A stretch of 64,000 nt of DNA from UBA6244 sp963676875 (lineage in GTDB: Bacteria > Bacteroidota > Bacteroidia > Bacteroidales > F082), in the NCBI GenBank assembly GCA_963676875.1, contig OY781436.1, forward strand, positions 868,001 to 932,000. The letters are read 5' to 3'. The translations under genes were made by a program, and so were the position numbers. The notes under the pieces were generated by a model. That model made no database searches, had not been told where the DNA came from, and worked only from the letters and a program-made list of their open reading frames with translations. Positions 30,768 through 39,675 of this stretch are shown here, piece after piece. Each line of letters starts with the position of its first letter. The first letter of the stretch is position 1.

Positions 30768-31136
30768 TTAAAGCACTTCGGGTGCCAGTGATACAATTTT
30801 CATATATTGCTTTTCGCGTAGTTCACGAGCAACGGGGCCGAATATACGGGTTCCCATCATTTCGCCGGCAGTATTGAGCAAAACAACAGCATTGTCGTCA
30901 AAACGAATGTAAGATCCATCGCTTCTGCGGACTTCTTTTTTCGTTCTTACCACAACGGCCTTGGCTACTGCGCCTTTTTTAATGTTTCCGGAAGGGATTG
31001 CACTTTTAACTGCCACCACAACTTTGTCGCCAATTGACGCATAGCGGCGGTTGGTTCCCCCCAGCACTCTGATACAAAGTACTTCTTTTGCTCCGCTGTT
31101 ATCTGCAACAGCCATTCTTGATTCTTGTTGTATCAT
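30768..31136 (-). CDS. rplN: 50S ribosomal protein L14
   Basis: uL14 forms part of the intersubunit face. The 122 residues start MIQQESRMAVADNSGAKEV and contain the signature GDKVVVAVKSAIPSG. It overlaps none of its neighbours and follows rpsQ by 2 bp. Confidence 0.98.
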   Translation of the reverse strand: MIQQESRMAVADNSGAKEVLCIRVLGGTNRRYASIGDKVVVAVKSAIPSGNIKKGAVAKAVVVRTKKEVRRSDGSYIRFDDNAVVLLNTAGEMMGTRIFGPVARELREKQYMKIVSLAPEVL

Positions 31137-31138
31137 GG

Positions 31139-31396
31139 TTATTTAGCTCTTTCAATGATTTCTACTAATCTCCAGTTCTTGTTTTTGCTCAACGGACGGG
31201 TTTCCATGATTAACACAGTATCTCCTATGTTACAATCATTTTTTTCATCGTGAGCGATAAACTTGGTGGACATCTTGATGAATTTGCCGTAAACAGGATG
31301 TTTAACACGGCGTTCGATACGAACCACAATGGATTTATCCATTTTGTTGCTCACCACCACGCCGGTTCTCTCTTTCCTTAGGTTTCTTTTTTCCAT
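31139..31396 (-). CDS. rpsQ: 30S ribosomal protein S17
   Basis: uS17 is an 85-residue OB-fold protein that binds the 5' domain of 16S rRNA. It reads RKERTGVVVSNKMDKSIVV at the N-terminus and GDTVLIMETRPLSKNKNWRLVE near the end. Confidence 0.98.
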   Translation of the reverse strand: MEKRNLRKERTGVVVSNKMDKSIVVRIERRVKHPVYGKFIKMSTKFIAHDEKNDCNIGDTVLIMETRPLSKNKNWRLVEIIERAK

Positions 31397-31403
31397 CGTA
31401 TGA

Positions 31404-31610
31404 TTACTTTATATTTTTTTCAGCAATAGTTCTACTCCTCAGTTCGGTTTCCAAACGAGCGATCGTTTTTCTGTTATCTTTGATCTCGTTAGGGTTTTCC
31501 AATGGAGAAACCGCATGATTGAGCTTGAGACGTGTCAGGCGTTTCCGTTCTTCCTCGAGTCTTTCGATAATGTCAGCAGTGCTTAACTCTTTTACGACTT
31601 CTTGTTTCAT
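31404..31610 (-). CDS. rpmC: 50S ribosomal protein L29
   Basis: uL29 lies at the tunnel exit next to L23. The 68 residues form two helices with LSTADIIERLEEERKRLTRLKL and the IARLETELRSR C-terminal helix. Confidence 0.97.
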   Translation of the reverse strand: MKQEVVKELSTADIIERLEEERKRLTRLKLNHAVSPLENPNEIKDNRKTIARLETELRSRTIAEKNIK

Positions 31611-31617
31611 CTTACTA

Positions 31618-32043
31618 TTAATTTTCTTCTGTGTAATCTCTTCTTACAACAAACTTAGTGATAACCGGAAGCTTTTGTGCGGCCAACCGCATAGCTTCTT
31701 TGGCGATATGTAATGGTACACCTTCTGCTTCAAAAAGGATTCGACCGGGAGTAACACGAGCCACAAAATATTCAGGAGCACCTTTACCTTTACCCATACG
31801 TACCTCTGCAGGTTTTTTGGTTACCGGTTTATCGGGGAATACCCTGATCCAGATTTGACCCTCACGTTTCATATAACGTGTAACTGCTTGACGTGCAGCT
31901 TCTATTTGACGACCTGTAAGCCAGGCTTGCTGCAGTGTCTTTATTCCGAAACTTCCGAAAGCGAGCTCGTGACCCCTTCCGGAGTTACCTTTCATCTTAC
32001 CTTTTTGCTGCTTTCTGAATTTTGTTTTCTTAGGTTGTAACAT
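31618..32043 (-). CDS. rplP: 50S ribosomal protein L16
   Basis: uL16 helps position tRNA at the A-site and is required late in 50S assembly. The 141 residues start MLQPKKTKFRKQQKGKMKG and contain KPAEVRMGKGKGAPEYFVA, the conserved loop that reaches the peptidyl-transferase centre. Confidence 0.98.
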   Translation of the reverse strand: MLQPKKTKFRKQQKGKMKGNSGRGHELAFGSFGIKTLQQAWLTGRQIEAARQAVTRYMKREGQIWIRVFPDKPVTKKPAEVRMGKGKGAPEYFVARVTPGRILFEAEGVPLHIAKEAMRLAAQKLPVITKFVVRRDYTEEN

Positions 32044-32079
32044 GCCTATTGTCCTTTAAAAATTAGTATTACGCTTATG

Positions 32080-32802
32080 CTACCTTCTTCTTCTTTGGCG
32101 ACCGCCTGCAGATTTATTCGCAGGGCCGGTAGCTCTTTGATTATTTCCTCCGACGGTAACAGCAACCAACTCAGGTTTTCCGTAAATTTCGCCTTTGAAA
32201 ATCCATACTTTGATACCAATACGGCCATAAGTAGTATGGGCTTCAACTAAAGCATAGTCGATGTCGGCACGAAGTGTATGCAACGGAACACGACCTTCTT
32301 TGTATTGTTCGTTGCGAGCCATTTCAGCACCACCCAAACGTCCTGAGATAAGTACTTTAATACCTTCGGCTCCCAAACGCATGGTAGAGGCAACCGAAGT
32401 TTTAATAGCCCTACGGAACGATACACGACCTTCAATTTGGCGGGCAATACTGGAGGCAACGATATGGGCGTCGAGTTCGGGGCGTTTAATTTCAGAGATA
32501 TTAATCTGAACTTCTTTTCCGGTAAGCTTTTTCAGCTCCTCTTTCAGCTTATCAACTTCCTGTCCACCTTTTCCGATAATAATACCCGGACGAGCTGTAA
32601 AAATAGTAACAGTTACCAGTTTCAGCGTACGTTCGATCATTATTTTGGAGATGCCGGCTTTTGCTAAACGAGCATTCAGGTATTTTCTAATTTTGTCATC
32701 TTCAACCAGTTTGGCAGAAAAATTTTTGCCACCATACCAGTACGAATCCCATCCTTTGATGATGCCTAACCTGAGTCCTATTGGATTAGTTTTTTGTCCC
32801 AT
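32080..32802 (-). CDS. rpsC: 30S ribosomal protein S3
   Basis: uS3 surrounds the mRNA entry channel with S4 and S5. The 240 residues have the KH domain (TARPGIIIGKGGQEVDKL, about residues 70-90) and the C-terminal motif AHTTYGRIGIKVWIFKGE. A short basic tail (GGRQRRRR) ends the protein. Confidence 0.98.
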   Translation of the reverse strand: MGQKTNPIGLRLGIIKGWDSYWYGGKNFSAKLVEDDKIRKYLNARLAKAGISKIMIERTLKLVTVTIFTARPGIIIGKGGQEVDKLKEELKKLTGKEVQINISEIKRPELDAHIVASSIARQIEGRVSFRRAIKTSVASTMRLGAEGIKVLISGRLGGAEMARNEQYKEGRVPLHTLRADIDYALVEAHTTYGRIGIKVWIFKGEIYGKPELVAVTVGGNNQRATGPANKSAGGRQRRRR

Positions 32803-32808
32803 TATAAT

Positions 32809-33246
32809 CTAATTATCGCTATTTTCGGTATTATTAACTTCATTGACCTGCTCGTTGCGGTTACCAAGTATAAGTGTTACGTGGTTTGATCTTTTACGAA
32901 TACGATGAGCACGACCCTGTGGTGCAGGCTGAATACGTTTAAGCATTCTGCCACTATCCACACTGATTTGTTTAATGAACAACCTGTTTTCTTCAACACG
33001 GCTACCTTCATTTTTAACTTCCCAGTTGGCGATGGCTGAGCGCAGGAGTTTATAAACACGCCCGGCGGCTTCTTTTGATGTATGTTGCAGTACAGCCAAG
33101 GCTGGTTCCACATCCATACCTCTTACGAGGTCTGCTACCAAACGCATTTTCCTGGGTGAGGTAGGCACATTGCGCAGACGAGCTATATAAAGCGTTTTTC
33201 GTGCTTCTTTACGATTTTCGGCACTGATATGTTTTCTAGATCCCAT
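32809..33246 (-). CDS. rplV: 50S ribosomal protein L22
   Basis: uL22 lines the exit tunnel. The 145-residue product has a Bacteroidota-type N-terminal extension before LRNVPTSPRKMRLVADLVRG and the hairpin loop RIQPAPQGRAHRIRKRSNH that reaches the tunnel wall. A short acidic, Asn-rich tail follows. Confidence 0.97.
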   Translation of the reverse strand: MGSRKHISAENRKEARKTLYIARLRNVPTSPRKMRLVADLVRGMDVEPALAVLQHTSKEAAGRVYKLLRSAIANWEVKNEGSRVEENRLFIKQISVDSGRMLKRIQPAPQGRAHRIRKRSNHVTLILGNRNEQVNEVNNTENSDN

Positions 33247-33257
33247 TATACTACACT

Positions 33258-33536
33258 TTATTTTTTACCTTTATTCTTTTTTCCGGCATGGCCTCTGAAC
33301 ATACGGGTTGGGGCAAATTCGCCCAACTTGTGTCCTACCATATTCTCCGTTACGTACACAGGGATAAATTTATTACCATTATGTACTGCTATAGTCTGGC
33401 CAACGAAGTCAGGAGAAATCATTGACGCCCTTGACCATGTTTTAATCACAGTTTTTTTTCCTGCTTCAACGTTAGCCATTACCTTTTTATCGAGTTTAAC
33501 TTCGATGTATGGTCCCTTTTTTAGTGATCGGCTCAT
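33258..33536 (-). CDS. rpsS: 30S ribosomal protein S19
   Basis: uS19 forms a complex with S13 in the 30S head. The 92 residues start MSRSLKKGPYIE and contain the signature HNGKFIPVYVTENMVGHKLGEF-like stretch, here with HNGNKFIPVYVT. Confidence 0.98.
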   Translation of the reverse strand: MSRSLKKGPYIEVKLDKKVMANVEAGKKTVIKTWSRASMISPDFVGQTIAVHNGNKFIPVYVTENMVGHKLGEFAPTRMFRGHAGKKNKGKK

Positions 33537-33562
33537 ATTAGATTCAAATTAACGCTCAGTAA

Positions 33563-34387
33563 TTATTTCTTTCTTCTTTCGATGATATACTTATTGGAAG
33601 CCTTTTTAGGTGTCCTTGTACGGTATCCCTTTGCAGGTACTCCGTTACGTGACCTTGGATGTCCACCTGAAGCTCTTCCTTCACCACCACCCATGGGGTG
33701 ATCAACAGGGTTCATGGCTACACCACGTACTCTTGGGCGACGACCTAACCAGCGGCTACGTCCGGCTTTTCCTGATTTTTCAAGACCATGATCCACATTA
33801 GATACCATTCCTACAGTAGCTTTGCAAGTTTGCAAAATCATGCGTGTTTCTCCTGAGGGCAATTTAATGATAGCAAATTTGCCTTCACGTGTCATAAGCT
33901 GGGCGTAAGAGCCGGCGCTTCTGGCCATTTTTGCCCCTTGACCGGGACGCAATTCAATGTTATGAATTACGGTTCCGAAGGGAATTTCGCTCAGGTATAG
34001 TGTGTTACCCAAATCGGGCGATATACCTTTACCACTAAGAATTTCTTGTCCTACTTTTAGTCCGTGAGGGGCCACGATATATCTTTTTTCGCCATCAGCA
34101 TAGTTAATAAGGGCTATGCGTGCTGTGCGGTTTGGATCATATTCGATGGTTTTAACAATGCCGGGAACACCTTCTTTTTCGCGTTTAAAGTCGATAAAGC
34201 GGTATTTTTGTTTATGGCCACCGCCTACGTTGCGGATGGTCATTTTACCTTTATTGTCTCTTCCTCCTGTACTGTTCTTACCTACAACCAAGCTCTTTTC
34301 AGGTGTGGTGGCGGTAACGTCGTCGAAAGCGCTAATGATCTTGAAGCGCTGACCGGGTGTCGTTGGTTTATATTTTTTCAGAGCCAT
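33563..34387 (-). CDS. rplB: 50S ribosomal protein L2
   Basis: uL2 is needed for subunit joining and peptidyl transfer. The 274 residues contain the conserved C-terminal loop AMNPVDHPMGGGEGRA with its functionally important histidine, and the N-terminal RNA-binding domain (GGRDNKGKMTIRNVGGGHK). Confidence 0.98.
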   Translation of the reverse strand: MALKKYKPTTPGQRFKIISAFDDVTATTPEKSLVVGKNSTGGRDNKGKMTIRNVGGGHKQKYRFIDFKREKEGVPGIVKTIEYDPNRTARIALINYADGEKRYIVAPHGLKVGQEILSGKGISPDLGNTLYLSEIPFGTVIHNIELRPGQGAKMARSAGSYAQLMTREGKFAIIKLPSGETRMILQTCKATVGMVSNVDHGLEKSGKAGRSRWLGRRPRVRGVAMNPVDHPMGGGEGRASGGHPRSRNGVPAKGYRTRTPKKASNKYIIERRKK

Positions 34388-34392
34388 TATTT

Positions 34393-34683
34393 CTAAATGT
34401 TGCTAAAAAAATCAATTGTTTCCCCTTCAGCTAAAGTAATGATAGCTTTTTTGAAGGCCTTTGTCTTACCAGAAATAACGCCTGATTTTGTGTTGCGAGA
34501 TTTCCTTTTTCCTGAGTAATTCATGGTGTTTACAGAAAGTACCTGAACACCGTAGAGGGTTTCTACTTCGTGCTGGATTTGTAGTTTGTTGGCCCGTGGG
34601 TCGACAAGAAATCCGAACTGATTGAGCTTTTCGCCCTTTTCAGTCATCTTTTCTGTAATTACCGGTTTAAATATTACGCCCAT
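34393..34683 (-). CDS. rplW: 50S ribosomal protein L23
   Basis: uL23 is the docking site at the tunnel exit for trigger factor and SRP. The 96 residues include KPVITEKMTEKGEKLNQFGF and the VRVLSVNTMN-like loop (here VLSVNTMNYSGK). Confidence 0.97.
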   Translation of the reverse strand: MGVIFKPVITEKMTEKGEKLNQFGFLVDPRANKLQIQHEVETLYGVQVLSVNTMNYSGKRKSRNTKSGVISGKTKAFKKAIITLAEGETIDFFSNI

Positions 34684-34693
34684 CTCCTTAAAT

Positions 34694-35326
34694 TTATTTG
34701 TTCGCTAATACTTCAACGATGGTTTTTACTGCACTTTCAACTATAATAATTTTTTTTGCGTTGAGCACTTCGTAGGTGTTTAACCCTTCGGCGCGTAGCA
34801 CCTTGGCTTTGCTCAGATTACGTGCCGACAGGTAAATATTTTCGTCGGCTTGGTTGAGCACCAGCAAGGTATTTAAATTCTCAACACCAAAATTATTCAG
34901 CATTTTTCTATATTCCTTGGTCTTGGGGCTGTCTAACGTAAAGTCTTCCAGAACAAGAATTTTTTCGTCTTTGGCCATGTAGGTAAGTGCTGATTTACGA
35001 GCCAATCTCTTGACTTTTTTATTCAGCTTAAATCCATAATATCTTGGGTGAGGTCCAAATACTCTTCCACCACCGCGAAAGATGGGATTTTTAATTCCGC
35101 CGGCACGAGCTGTACCTGTACCCTTTTGACGTTTGATTTTTCGCGTGCTACCTCTTACATCACCGCGTTCTTTGGAATCGTGTGTGCCTTGACGCTGGTT
35201 AGCCAGATACTGTTTTGTATCGAGATAAATCGCATGGTCGTTGGGCTCAATTCCAAACACAGCATCGTCGAGGACGATTTTCCTGCCTGTGCTTTCGCCG
35301 CTTTTGTTATGAACAACTAACTCCAT
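34694..35326 (-). CDS. rplD: 50S ribosomal protein L4
   Basis: uL4 extends a loop into the exit tunnel; in E. coli it also represses the S10 operon. The 210 residues have the loop KRQKGTGTARAGGIKNPIFRGG. The start overlaps the end of rplC by 10 bp. Confidence 0.98.
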   Translation of the reverse strand: MELVVHNKSGESTGRKIVLDDAVFGIEPNDHAIYLDTKQYLANQRQGTHDSKERGDVRGSTRKIKRQKGTGTARAGGIKNPIFRGGGRVFGPHPRYYGFKLNKKVKRLARKSALTYMAKDEKILVLEDFTLDSPKTKEYRKMLNNFGVENLNTLLVLNQADENIYLSARNLSKAKVLRAEGLNTYEVLNAKKIIIVESAVKTIVEVLANK

Positions 35327-35940
35327 CTCTCTAATTTTACATATGAATTATTCGGACCGGGTACCGCTCCTTTTACTACCACAATATTCTTTTCAGGAAT
35401 AATTTTCATTACCTGAAGGTTGATCAGCTTCACTCTGTTGCCTCCGGTACGTCCCGCCATGCGCATTCCTTTAAAAACGCGTGATGGCCATGAAGAAGCA
35501 CCAATTGAACCAGGAGCTCTTAACCGGTTGTGCTGACCGTGTGTGGCATCATTTACACCGGCGAAGCCGTGACGTTTTACAACGCCTTGAAAGCCTTTAC
35601 CTTTTGATTTTCCAACCACATCGATATATTCACCTTCTTTGAACACCTCCACTGTAAGCACATCACCGTATTGTTTACGATCTTCGAAACGTGTAAACTC
35701 AGCCACGTACTTTTTGGGAGTGGTGTTTGCTTTATCAAAATGACCTTTTAACGCTTTGGTTGTATGCTTCTCTTTTCTATCGTCGAAAGAAAGTTGAATG
35801 GCTTCATACCCATCAACTGCCTTTGTACGTATTTGAGTTACGATACATGGACCAGCTTCGATAACGGTGCAGGGAATATTTTTCCCGTTCTCGTCATAAA
35901 TGGAGGTCATCCCTATTTTTTTACCTAATAATCCTGACAT
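35317..35940 (-). CDS. rplC: 50S ribosomal protein L3
   Basis: uL3 is an early 50S assembly protein whose loop reaches the peptidyl-transferase centre. The 207 residues start MSGLLGKKIGMTSIYDENG and contain KGKGFQGVVKRHGF and GSIGASSWPSRVFKGMRMAG, both family signatures. Confidence 0.98.
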   Translation of the reverse strand: MSGLLGKKIGMTSIYDENGKNIPCTVIEAGPCIVTQIRTKAVDGYEAIQLSFDDRKEKHTTKALKGHFDKANTTPKKYVAEFTRFEDRKQYGDVLTVEVFKEGEYIDVVGKSKGKGFQGVVKRHGFAGVNDATHGQHNRLRAPGSIGASSWPSRVFKGMRMAGRTGGNRVKLINLQVMKIIPEKNIVVVKGAVPGPNNSYVKLERWS

Positions 35941-35968
35941 TTTTACAAATCTTTAAAACCGTGAATCG

Positions 35969-36274
35969 TTATACCTTTATCTCTACCTCTACTCCGCTAG
36001 GTAATTCCAATTTCATCAGCGAATCGATGGTTTTTGATGAGGAGTTGTAAACATCCATCAATCTTTTAAAAGTGCTCAGTTCAAACTGTTCTCTTGACTT
36101 TTTGTTAACGAAAGTAGAACGGTTAACAGTGAATACCTTTTTGTGGGTCGGTAATGGAATGGGACCGCTAACTACGGCGCCTGTGGTTTTTACCGCCTTG
36201 ACGATCTTTTCAGCTGACTTGTCAACCAAGTTGTGATCGTACGATTTAAGTTTTATTCTAATTCTCTGGCTCAC
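35969..36274 (-). CDS. rpsJ: 30S ribosomal protein S10
   Basis: uS10 lies in the 30S head and also serves as NusE in transcription antitermination. The 101 residues begin MSQRIRIKLKSYDHNLVDKS and contain GPIPLPTHKKVFTVNRS. It is the first gene of the S10 part, directly downstream of fusA with no intervening tuf gene. Confidence 0.98.
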   Translation of the reverse strand: MSQRIRIKLKSYDHNLVDKSAEKIVKAVKTTGAVVSGPIPLPTHKKVFTVNRSTFVNKKSREQFELSTFKRLMDVYNSSSKTIDSLMKLELPSGVEVEIKV

Positions 36275-36293
36275 TTTTTATAGTTTTAGCTAA

Positions 36294-38402
36294 TTATTCT
36301 CCTTTTACTTTTTTAATCACTGCTTCCGCAATACTCTCGGGGGCTTGGCGATAGCTGTCGAATTCCATGGTTGAGGTGGCACGTCCTGAGGACAAAGTCC
36401 TGAGTGAGGTAACATATCCAAACATTTCTGACAACGGTACTTTCGCCTTGATAATTTGTGCGCCCATTTTAGCGGTAACATCTTCGAGCATTGCTCTACG
36501 TTTGTTCAGGTCACCGGTAACATCACCCAAATTGGCATCAGGGGAAACCACTTCTACCTTCATAATGGGTTCGAGTAATACCGATTTGGCTTTACGCGCG
36601 GCAGCTTTGAATCCCATTTTGGCGGCCATTTCAAATGACAACTGGTCTGAGTCAACAGGATGAAACGATCCATCAATCAGTCGAACTTTCATGCTTTCAA
36701 CTGAATATCCGGCTAGCACACCATTTTGCATGGCTATTTCAAAACCTTTTTTAATGGAAGGGATATACTCGCGGGGGATGTTTCCACCTTTTACTTCATC
36801 GATGAATTGCAGTCCTACAAAGTTTTCATCTGCAGGGCTCAGTTCAAACTGGATATCGGCAAATTTACCACGACCACCGGTTTGTTTCTTGTACACTTCT
36901 CTGTGTGAAGCAGTTCCTACAATAGCTTCTTTGTAAGAAACCTGAGGATTACCCACGTTACATTCCACATGAAATTCGCGACGCATCCTATCAATCAATA
37001 CATCCAGATGCAGTTCGCCCATTCCGGAAATAATGGTTTGACCCGAATCATCGTCAGTATGAACCTTAAAAGTAGGATCTTCTTCAGCCAGTTTGGCTAA
37101 GGCCATGCCCATTTTATCCATATCTTTTTGAGTTTTCGGCTCAATGGCGATACTGATAACAGGAATGGGGAAAGACATCGATTCAAGGATCAAAGGATAT
37201 TTTTCGTCGGTAAGTGTATCGCCGGTATGGATGGTTTTAAAACCTACAGCTGCTCCAATGTCGCCTGCCTCAATCTTATCCATGGGTTCTTGCTTGTTGG
37301 CGTGCATCTGCATGATACGGCTGATACGCTCTTTTTTACCGGTGTTCACATTATAAACATAAGAACCTGCAGTGAGTGTTCCGGAATAAACTCTAAAAAA
37401 GCACAAACGTCCAACGAATGGGTCGGTAGCGATTTTAAAGGCCAGTGCCGAAAATTTCTCATTTGGATCGGGGTAACGTATCTCTTCCTTTTCTGTATTG
37501 GGGTTGATACCTTTAACGGGATCAACATCCAATGGACTTGGCAGAAATTCGATAACCGCGTTGAGTAGCATTTGCACCCCCTTATTCTTGAAAGCGGAAC
37601 CACACATTACCGGTGTAATACGCATTTCGAGAGTAGCGGTACGAATGGCTTTGATCATTTCCTCTTCAGTAATTGAATGAGGATCATCCAAAAACTTTTC
37701 GAGTAGTTCATCGCTCTCTTCAGCAACACCTTCGATCAACTTCATACGGTAATCGTAAACAGTTTGTTCAAGGTCTGCAGGAATAGGGATCTCAACGATT
37801 TTAGTACCATTGTTACCTTCTTCCCAGATAAAGGCTTTATCTTTAACCAAATCAACTACCCCAACAAAATCCTCTTCGGCACCTATTGGCACTTGAATTG
37901 GAACTGCTGTAGCACCCAGTCTGGTTTTCATCTGCTCAACAACGGAAAAGAAATCGGCGCCTGAGCGATCCATTTTATTTACGAAGCTGATACGTGGTAC
38001 TTTATATTTATCAGCTTGTCTCCAAACTGTTTCTGATTGCGGTTCTACACCACCCACGGCACAAAACAGAGCCACTGCTCCGTCGAGTACCCGTAACGAA
38101 CGCTCTACCTCAACAGTAAAGTCAACGTGACCGGGGGTGTCGATAATATTAATCTTGTGTTGCTTGTTAAACAACTCCCAGTAAACAGTTGTTGCAGCGG
38201 AAGTTATGGTGATTCCACGCTCCTGCTCCTGCACCATCCAGTCCATGGTAGCGCCACCTTCGTGCACTTCACCCATTTTGTAATTACGGCCTGTATAAAA
38301 CAGGATACGCTCGGTAGTAGTAGTCTTACCGGCGTCGATATGCGCCATAATCCCAATATTCCGGGTGAATTTAAGTTTGCTATTTTTGTCTTGCACTGCC
38401 AT
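36294..38402 (-). CDS. fusA: Elongation factor G
   Basis: EF-G is the GTPase that drives ribosomal translocation and, with RRF, recycling. The 702 residues carry the G1 motif AHIDAGKT at 20-27, DTPGHVDF (G3) near residue 90 and NKMD (G4) near 144, then domains II-V ending in a YVTSLRTLSSGRA region that is typical of EF-G rather than RF-3. It follows rpsG by 31 bp and precedes rpsJ. Confidence 0.98.
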   Translation of the reverse strand: MAVQDKNSKLKFTRNIGIMAHIDAGKTTTTERILFYTGRNYKMGEVHEGGATMDWMVQEQERGITITSAATTVYWELFNKQHKINIIDTPGHVDFTVEVERSLRVLDGAVALFCAVGGVEPQSETVWRQADKYKVPRISFVNKMDRSGADFFSVVEQMKTRLGATAVPIQVPIGAEEDFVGVVDLVKDKAFIWEEGNNGTKIVEIPIPADLEQTVYDYRMKLIEGVAEESDELLEKFLDDPHSITEEEMIKAIRTATLEMRITPVMCGSAFKNKGVQMLLNAVIEFLPSPLDVDPVKGINPNTEKEEIRYPDPNEKFSALAFKIATDPFVGRLCFFRVYSGTLTAGSYVYNVNTGKKERISRIMQMHANKQEPMDKIEAGDIGAAVGFKTIHTGDTLTDEKYPLILESMSFPIPVISIAIEPKTQKDMDKMGMALAKLAEEDPTFKVHTDDDSGQTIISGMGELHLDVLIDRMRREFHVECNVGNPQVSYKEAIVGTASHREVYKKQTGGRGKFADIQFELSPADENFVGLQFIDEVKGGNIPREYIPSIKKGFEIAMQNGVLAGYSVESMKVRLIDGSFHPVDSDQLSFEMAAKMGFKAAARKAKSVLLEPIMKVEVVSPDANLGDVTGDLNKRRAMLEDVTAKMGAQIIKAKVPLSEMFGYVTSLRTLSSGRATSTMEFDSYRQAPESIAEAVIKKVKGE

Positions 38403-38433
38403 TAGTTTGCGTAGCTATAGTAGTTGGTTTAAT

Positions 38434-38901
38434 TTAGAACCGAAAGTGTGAGAAAGCTTTGTTGGCTTCTGCCATACGGTGTGTGTCCTCTTTACGTTTG
38501 AAAGCGGAACCTTCTTCTTTATAAGCAGCCATAATTTCTCCGGCAAGTTTTTGCCCCATGCTTTTTTCATGGCGTTTACGCGAGAAATTAATTAGGTTTT
38601 TCATACCGATTGACATTTTACGACCGGCGCGGATTTCAGAAGGAATTTGAAAAGTGGCACCACCAATACGACGACTCCTTACCTCAACGGCGGGAGTTAC
38701 ATTGGCCAATGCTTTTTTCCATACTTCAACAGGATCTTCATTGGAGCGTTCGGCAACAATGTCCATGGCTTCATAAAAAATTCTGTAAGCAGTACTTTTC
38801 TTTCCCGACAACATAATGTTGTTTACAAACTTTGTAACCAACTCATCACCGTATTTGGGATCAGGAAGGGTGATTCGTATTTTTGGTTTTGCTTTCCTCA
38901 T
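38434..38901 (-). CDS. rpsG: 30S ribosomal protein S7
   Basis: uS7 nucleates the 30S head. The 155 residues begin MRKAKPKIRITLPDPKYGDEL and contain VEVRSRRIGGATFQIPSEIR, the central signature, with the 3' domain-binding helices. It lies between rpsL and fusA, the str-operon order. Confidence 0.98.
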   Translation of the reverse strand: MRKAKPKIRITLPDPKYGDELVTKFVNNIMLSGKKSTAYRIFYEAMDIVAERSNEDPVEVWKKALANVTPAVEVRSRRIGGATFQIPSEIRAGRKMSIGMKNLINFSRKRHEKSMGQKLAGEIMAAYKEEGSAFKRKEDTHRMAEANKAFSHFRF

Positions 38902-38927
38902 GTGATCAAGCTTATACTATTAGTACT

Positions 38928-39305
38928 TTATTTTTTCTTGGGACGTTTGGTTCCGTATTTAGAACGACGTTGTGTTCTTCCATCTACACCTGAGGTATCC
39001 AGAGCACCACGAATGATGTGGTAACGCACACCGGGAAGGTCTTTCACACGACCACCTCTGATCATTACAATGGAGTGTTCCTGCAAATTGTGTCCTTCAC
39101 CGGGAATATAGGCATTCACCTCTTTACCGTTGGTCAATCTAACCCTGGCTACTTTACGCATGGCTGAGTTAGGTTTTTTTGGTGTGGTGGTATAAACCCT
39201 CACACATACTCCACGACGCTGCGGACATGAATCAAGGGCGGGAGACTTACTCTTCTCTATGAGCTTCTCGCGTCCTTTTCTTACTAACTGTTGTATTGTC
39301 GGCAT
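38928..39305 (-). CDS. rpsL: 30S ribosomal protein S12
   Basis: uS12 is part of the decoding centre. ATG at 39305 gives 125 residues starting MPTIQQLVRKGREKL; the frame opens 11 codons earlier but without conservation. TTPKKPNSA (residues 40-48) and GRVKDLPGVRYH have the usual lysines at the positions where streptomycin-resistance changes occur, so the protein looks wild type. It is the first gene of the ribosomal superoperon and follows two candidate promoters and a structured leader. Confidence 0.97.
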   Translation of the reverse strand: MPTIQQLVRKGREKLIEKSKSPALDSCPQRRGVCVRVYTTTPKKPNSAMRKVARVRLTNGKEVNAYIPGEGHNLQEHSIVMIRGGRVKDLPGVRYHIIRGALDTSGVDGRTQRRSKYGTKRPKKK

Positions 39306-39351
39306 ATTAACGTTTATTATTAACCTTTTGTGCTCCAATTTTTTCGAGGCG

Positions 39352-39359
39352 CAAAAGTA
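39352..39359 (-). promoter_or_regulatory. Proximal -7 box before rpsL
   Basis: TACTTTTG followed by GC on the minus strand, 47 bp before the rpsL ATG. The nearest upstream TTG is 22 bp away rather than 19, so it is probably weaker than the distal promoter. It lies downstream of the leader RNA's U-tract. Confidence 0.55.
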
Positions 39360-39402
39360 TAAAATCCTTTTATACGAACCTCAAGTTATTGATATAATAT
39401 TT

Positions 39403-39564
39403 GGAAAAAAGACAAGGAGGGATACCAGCAGTTATTAAAACTTTGCAACAACTTTATTATCAGTCTCTTATCGAGTAAGTTGCGCCGGAAACCTATATCG
39501 TTTTACCTTGTCAGGCTCCTTAACTATATCTGTTTCAGTTACTTTAAACTTAATATCTGAAACG
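39403..39564 (-). ncRNA. Structured leader RNA before the ribosomal superoperon, ending in a terminator-like stem and U-tract
   Basis: Downstream of the distal promoter the minus-strand transcript would begin with a 7-bp hairpin (GTTTCAG at 39563-39557 with CTGAAAC at 39538-39532). A long nested structure follows. GACAAGG at 39512-39506 pairs with CCTTGTC at 39417-39411; TAAAAC at 39505-39500 stacks directly on it and pairs with GTTTTA at 39441-39436; GCAACTT at 39483-39477 pairs with AAGTTGT at 39454-39448. The outer stem is followed at once by TTTTTT. This could be an attenuator acting on rpsL or a free small RNA. The pairing was found by eye; I do not recognise a named RNA family. Confidence 0.5.
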
Positions 39565-39569
39565 GGCTG

Positions 39570-39599
39570 CAAAGATACTACTATATTTTATATTCACAA
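39570..39599 (-). promoter_or_regulatory. Distal promoter of the str/ribosomal superoperon
   Basis: TTG at 39599-39597, a 19-bp spacer, and TATCTTTG at 39577-39570 followed by GC. The spacing is identical to both rRNA promoters. It lies between the end of the glycosyltransferase gene and rpsL. Confidence 0.8.
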
Positions 39600-39675
39600 C
39601 CTTTTCAACAAAATATTTTTAATAAATATTTGTATCTATGAAATTAACTCAATGCAATTCATATCTCTGCACCAA

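Noticed and set aside
36367..38405. Long plus-strand frames antisense to fusA (up to 146 codons)
   Set aside because: They follow from the codon bias of fusA and have no recognisable domain.
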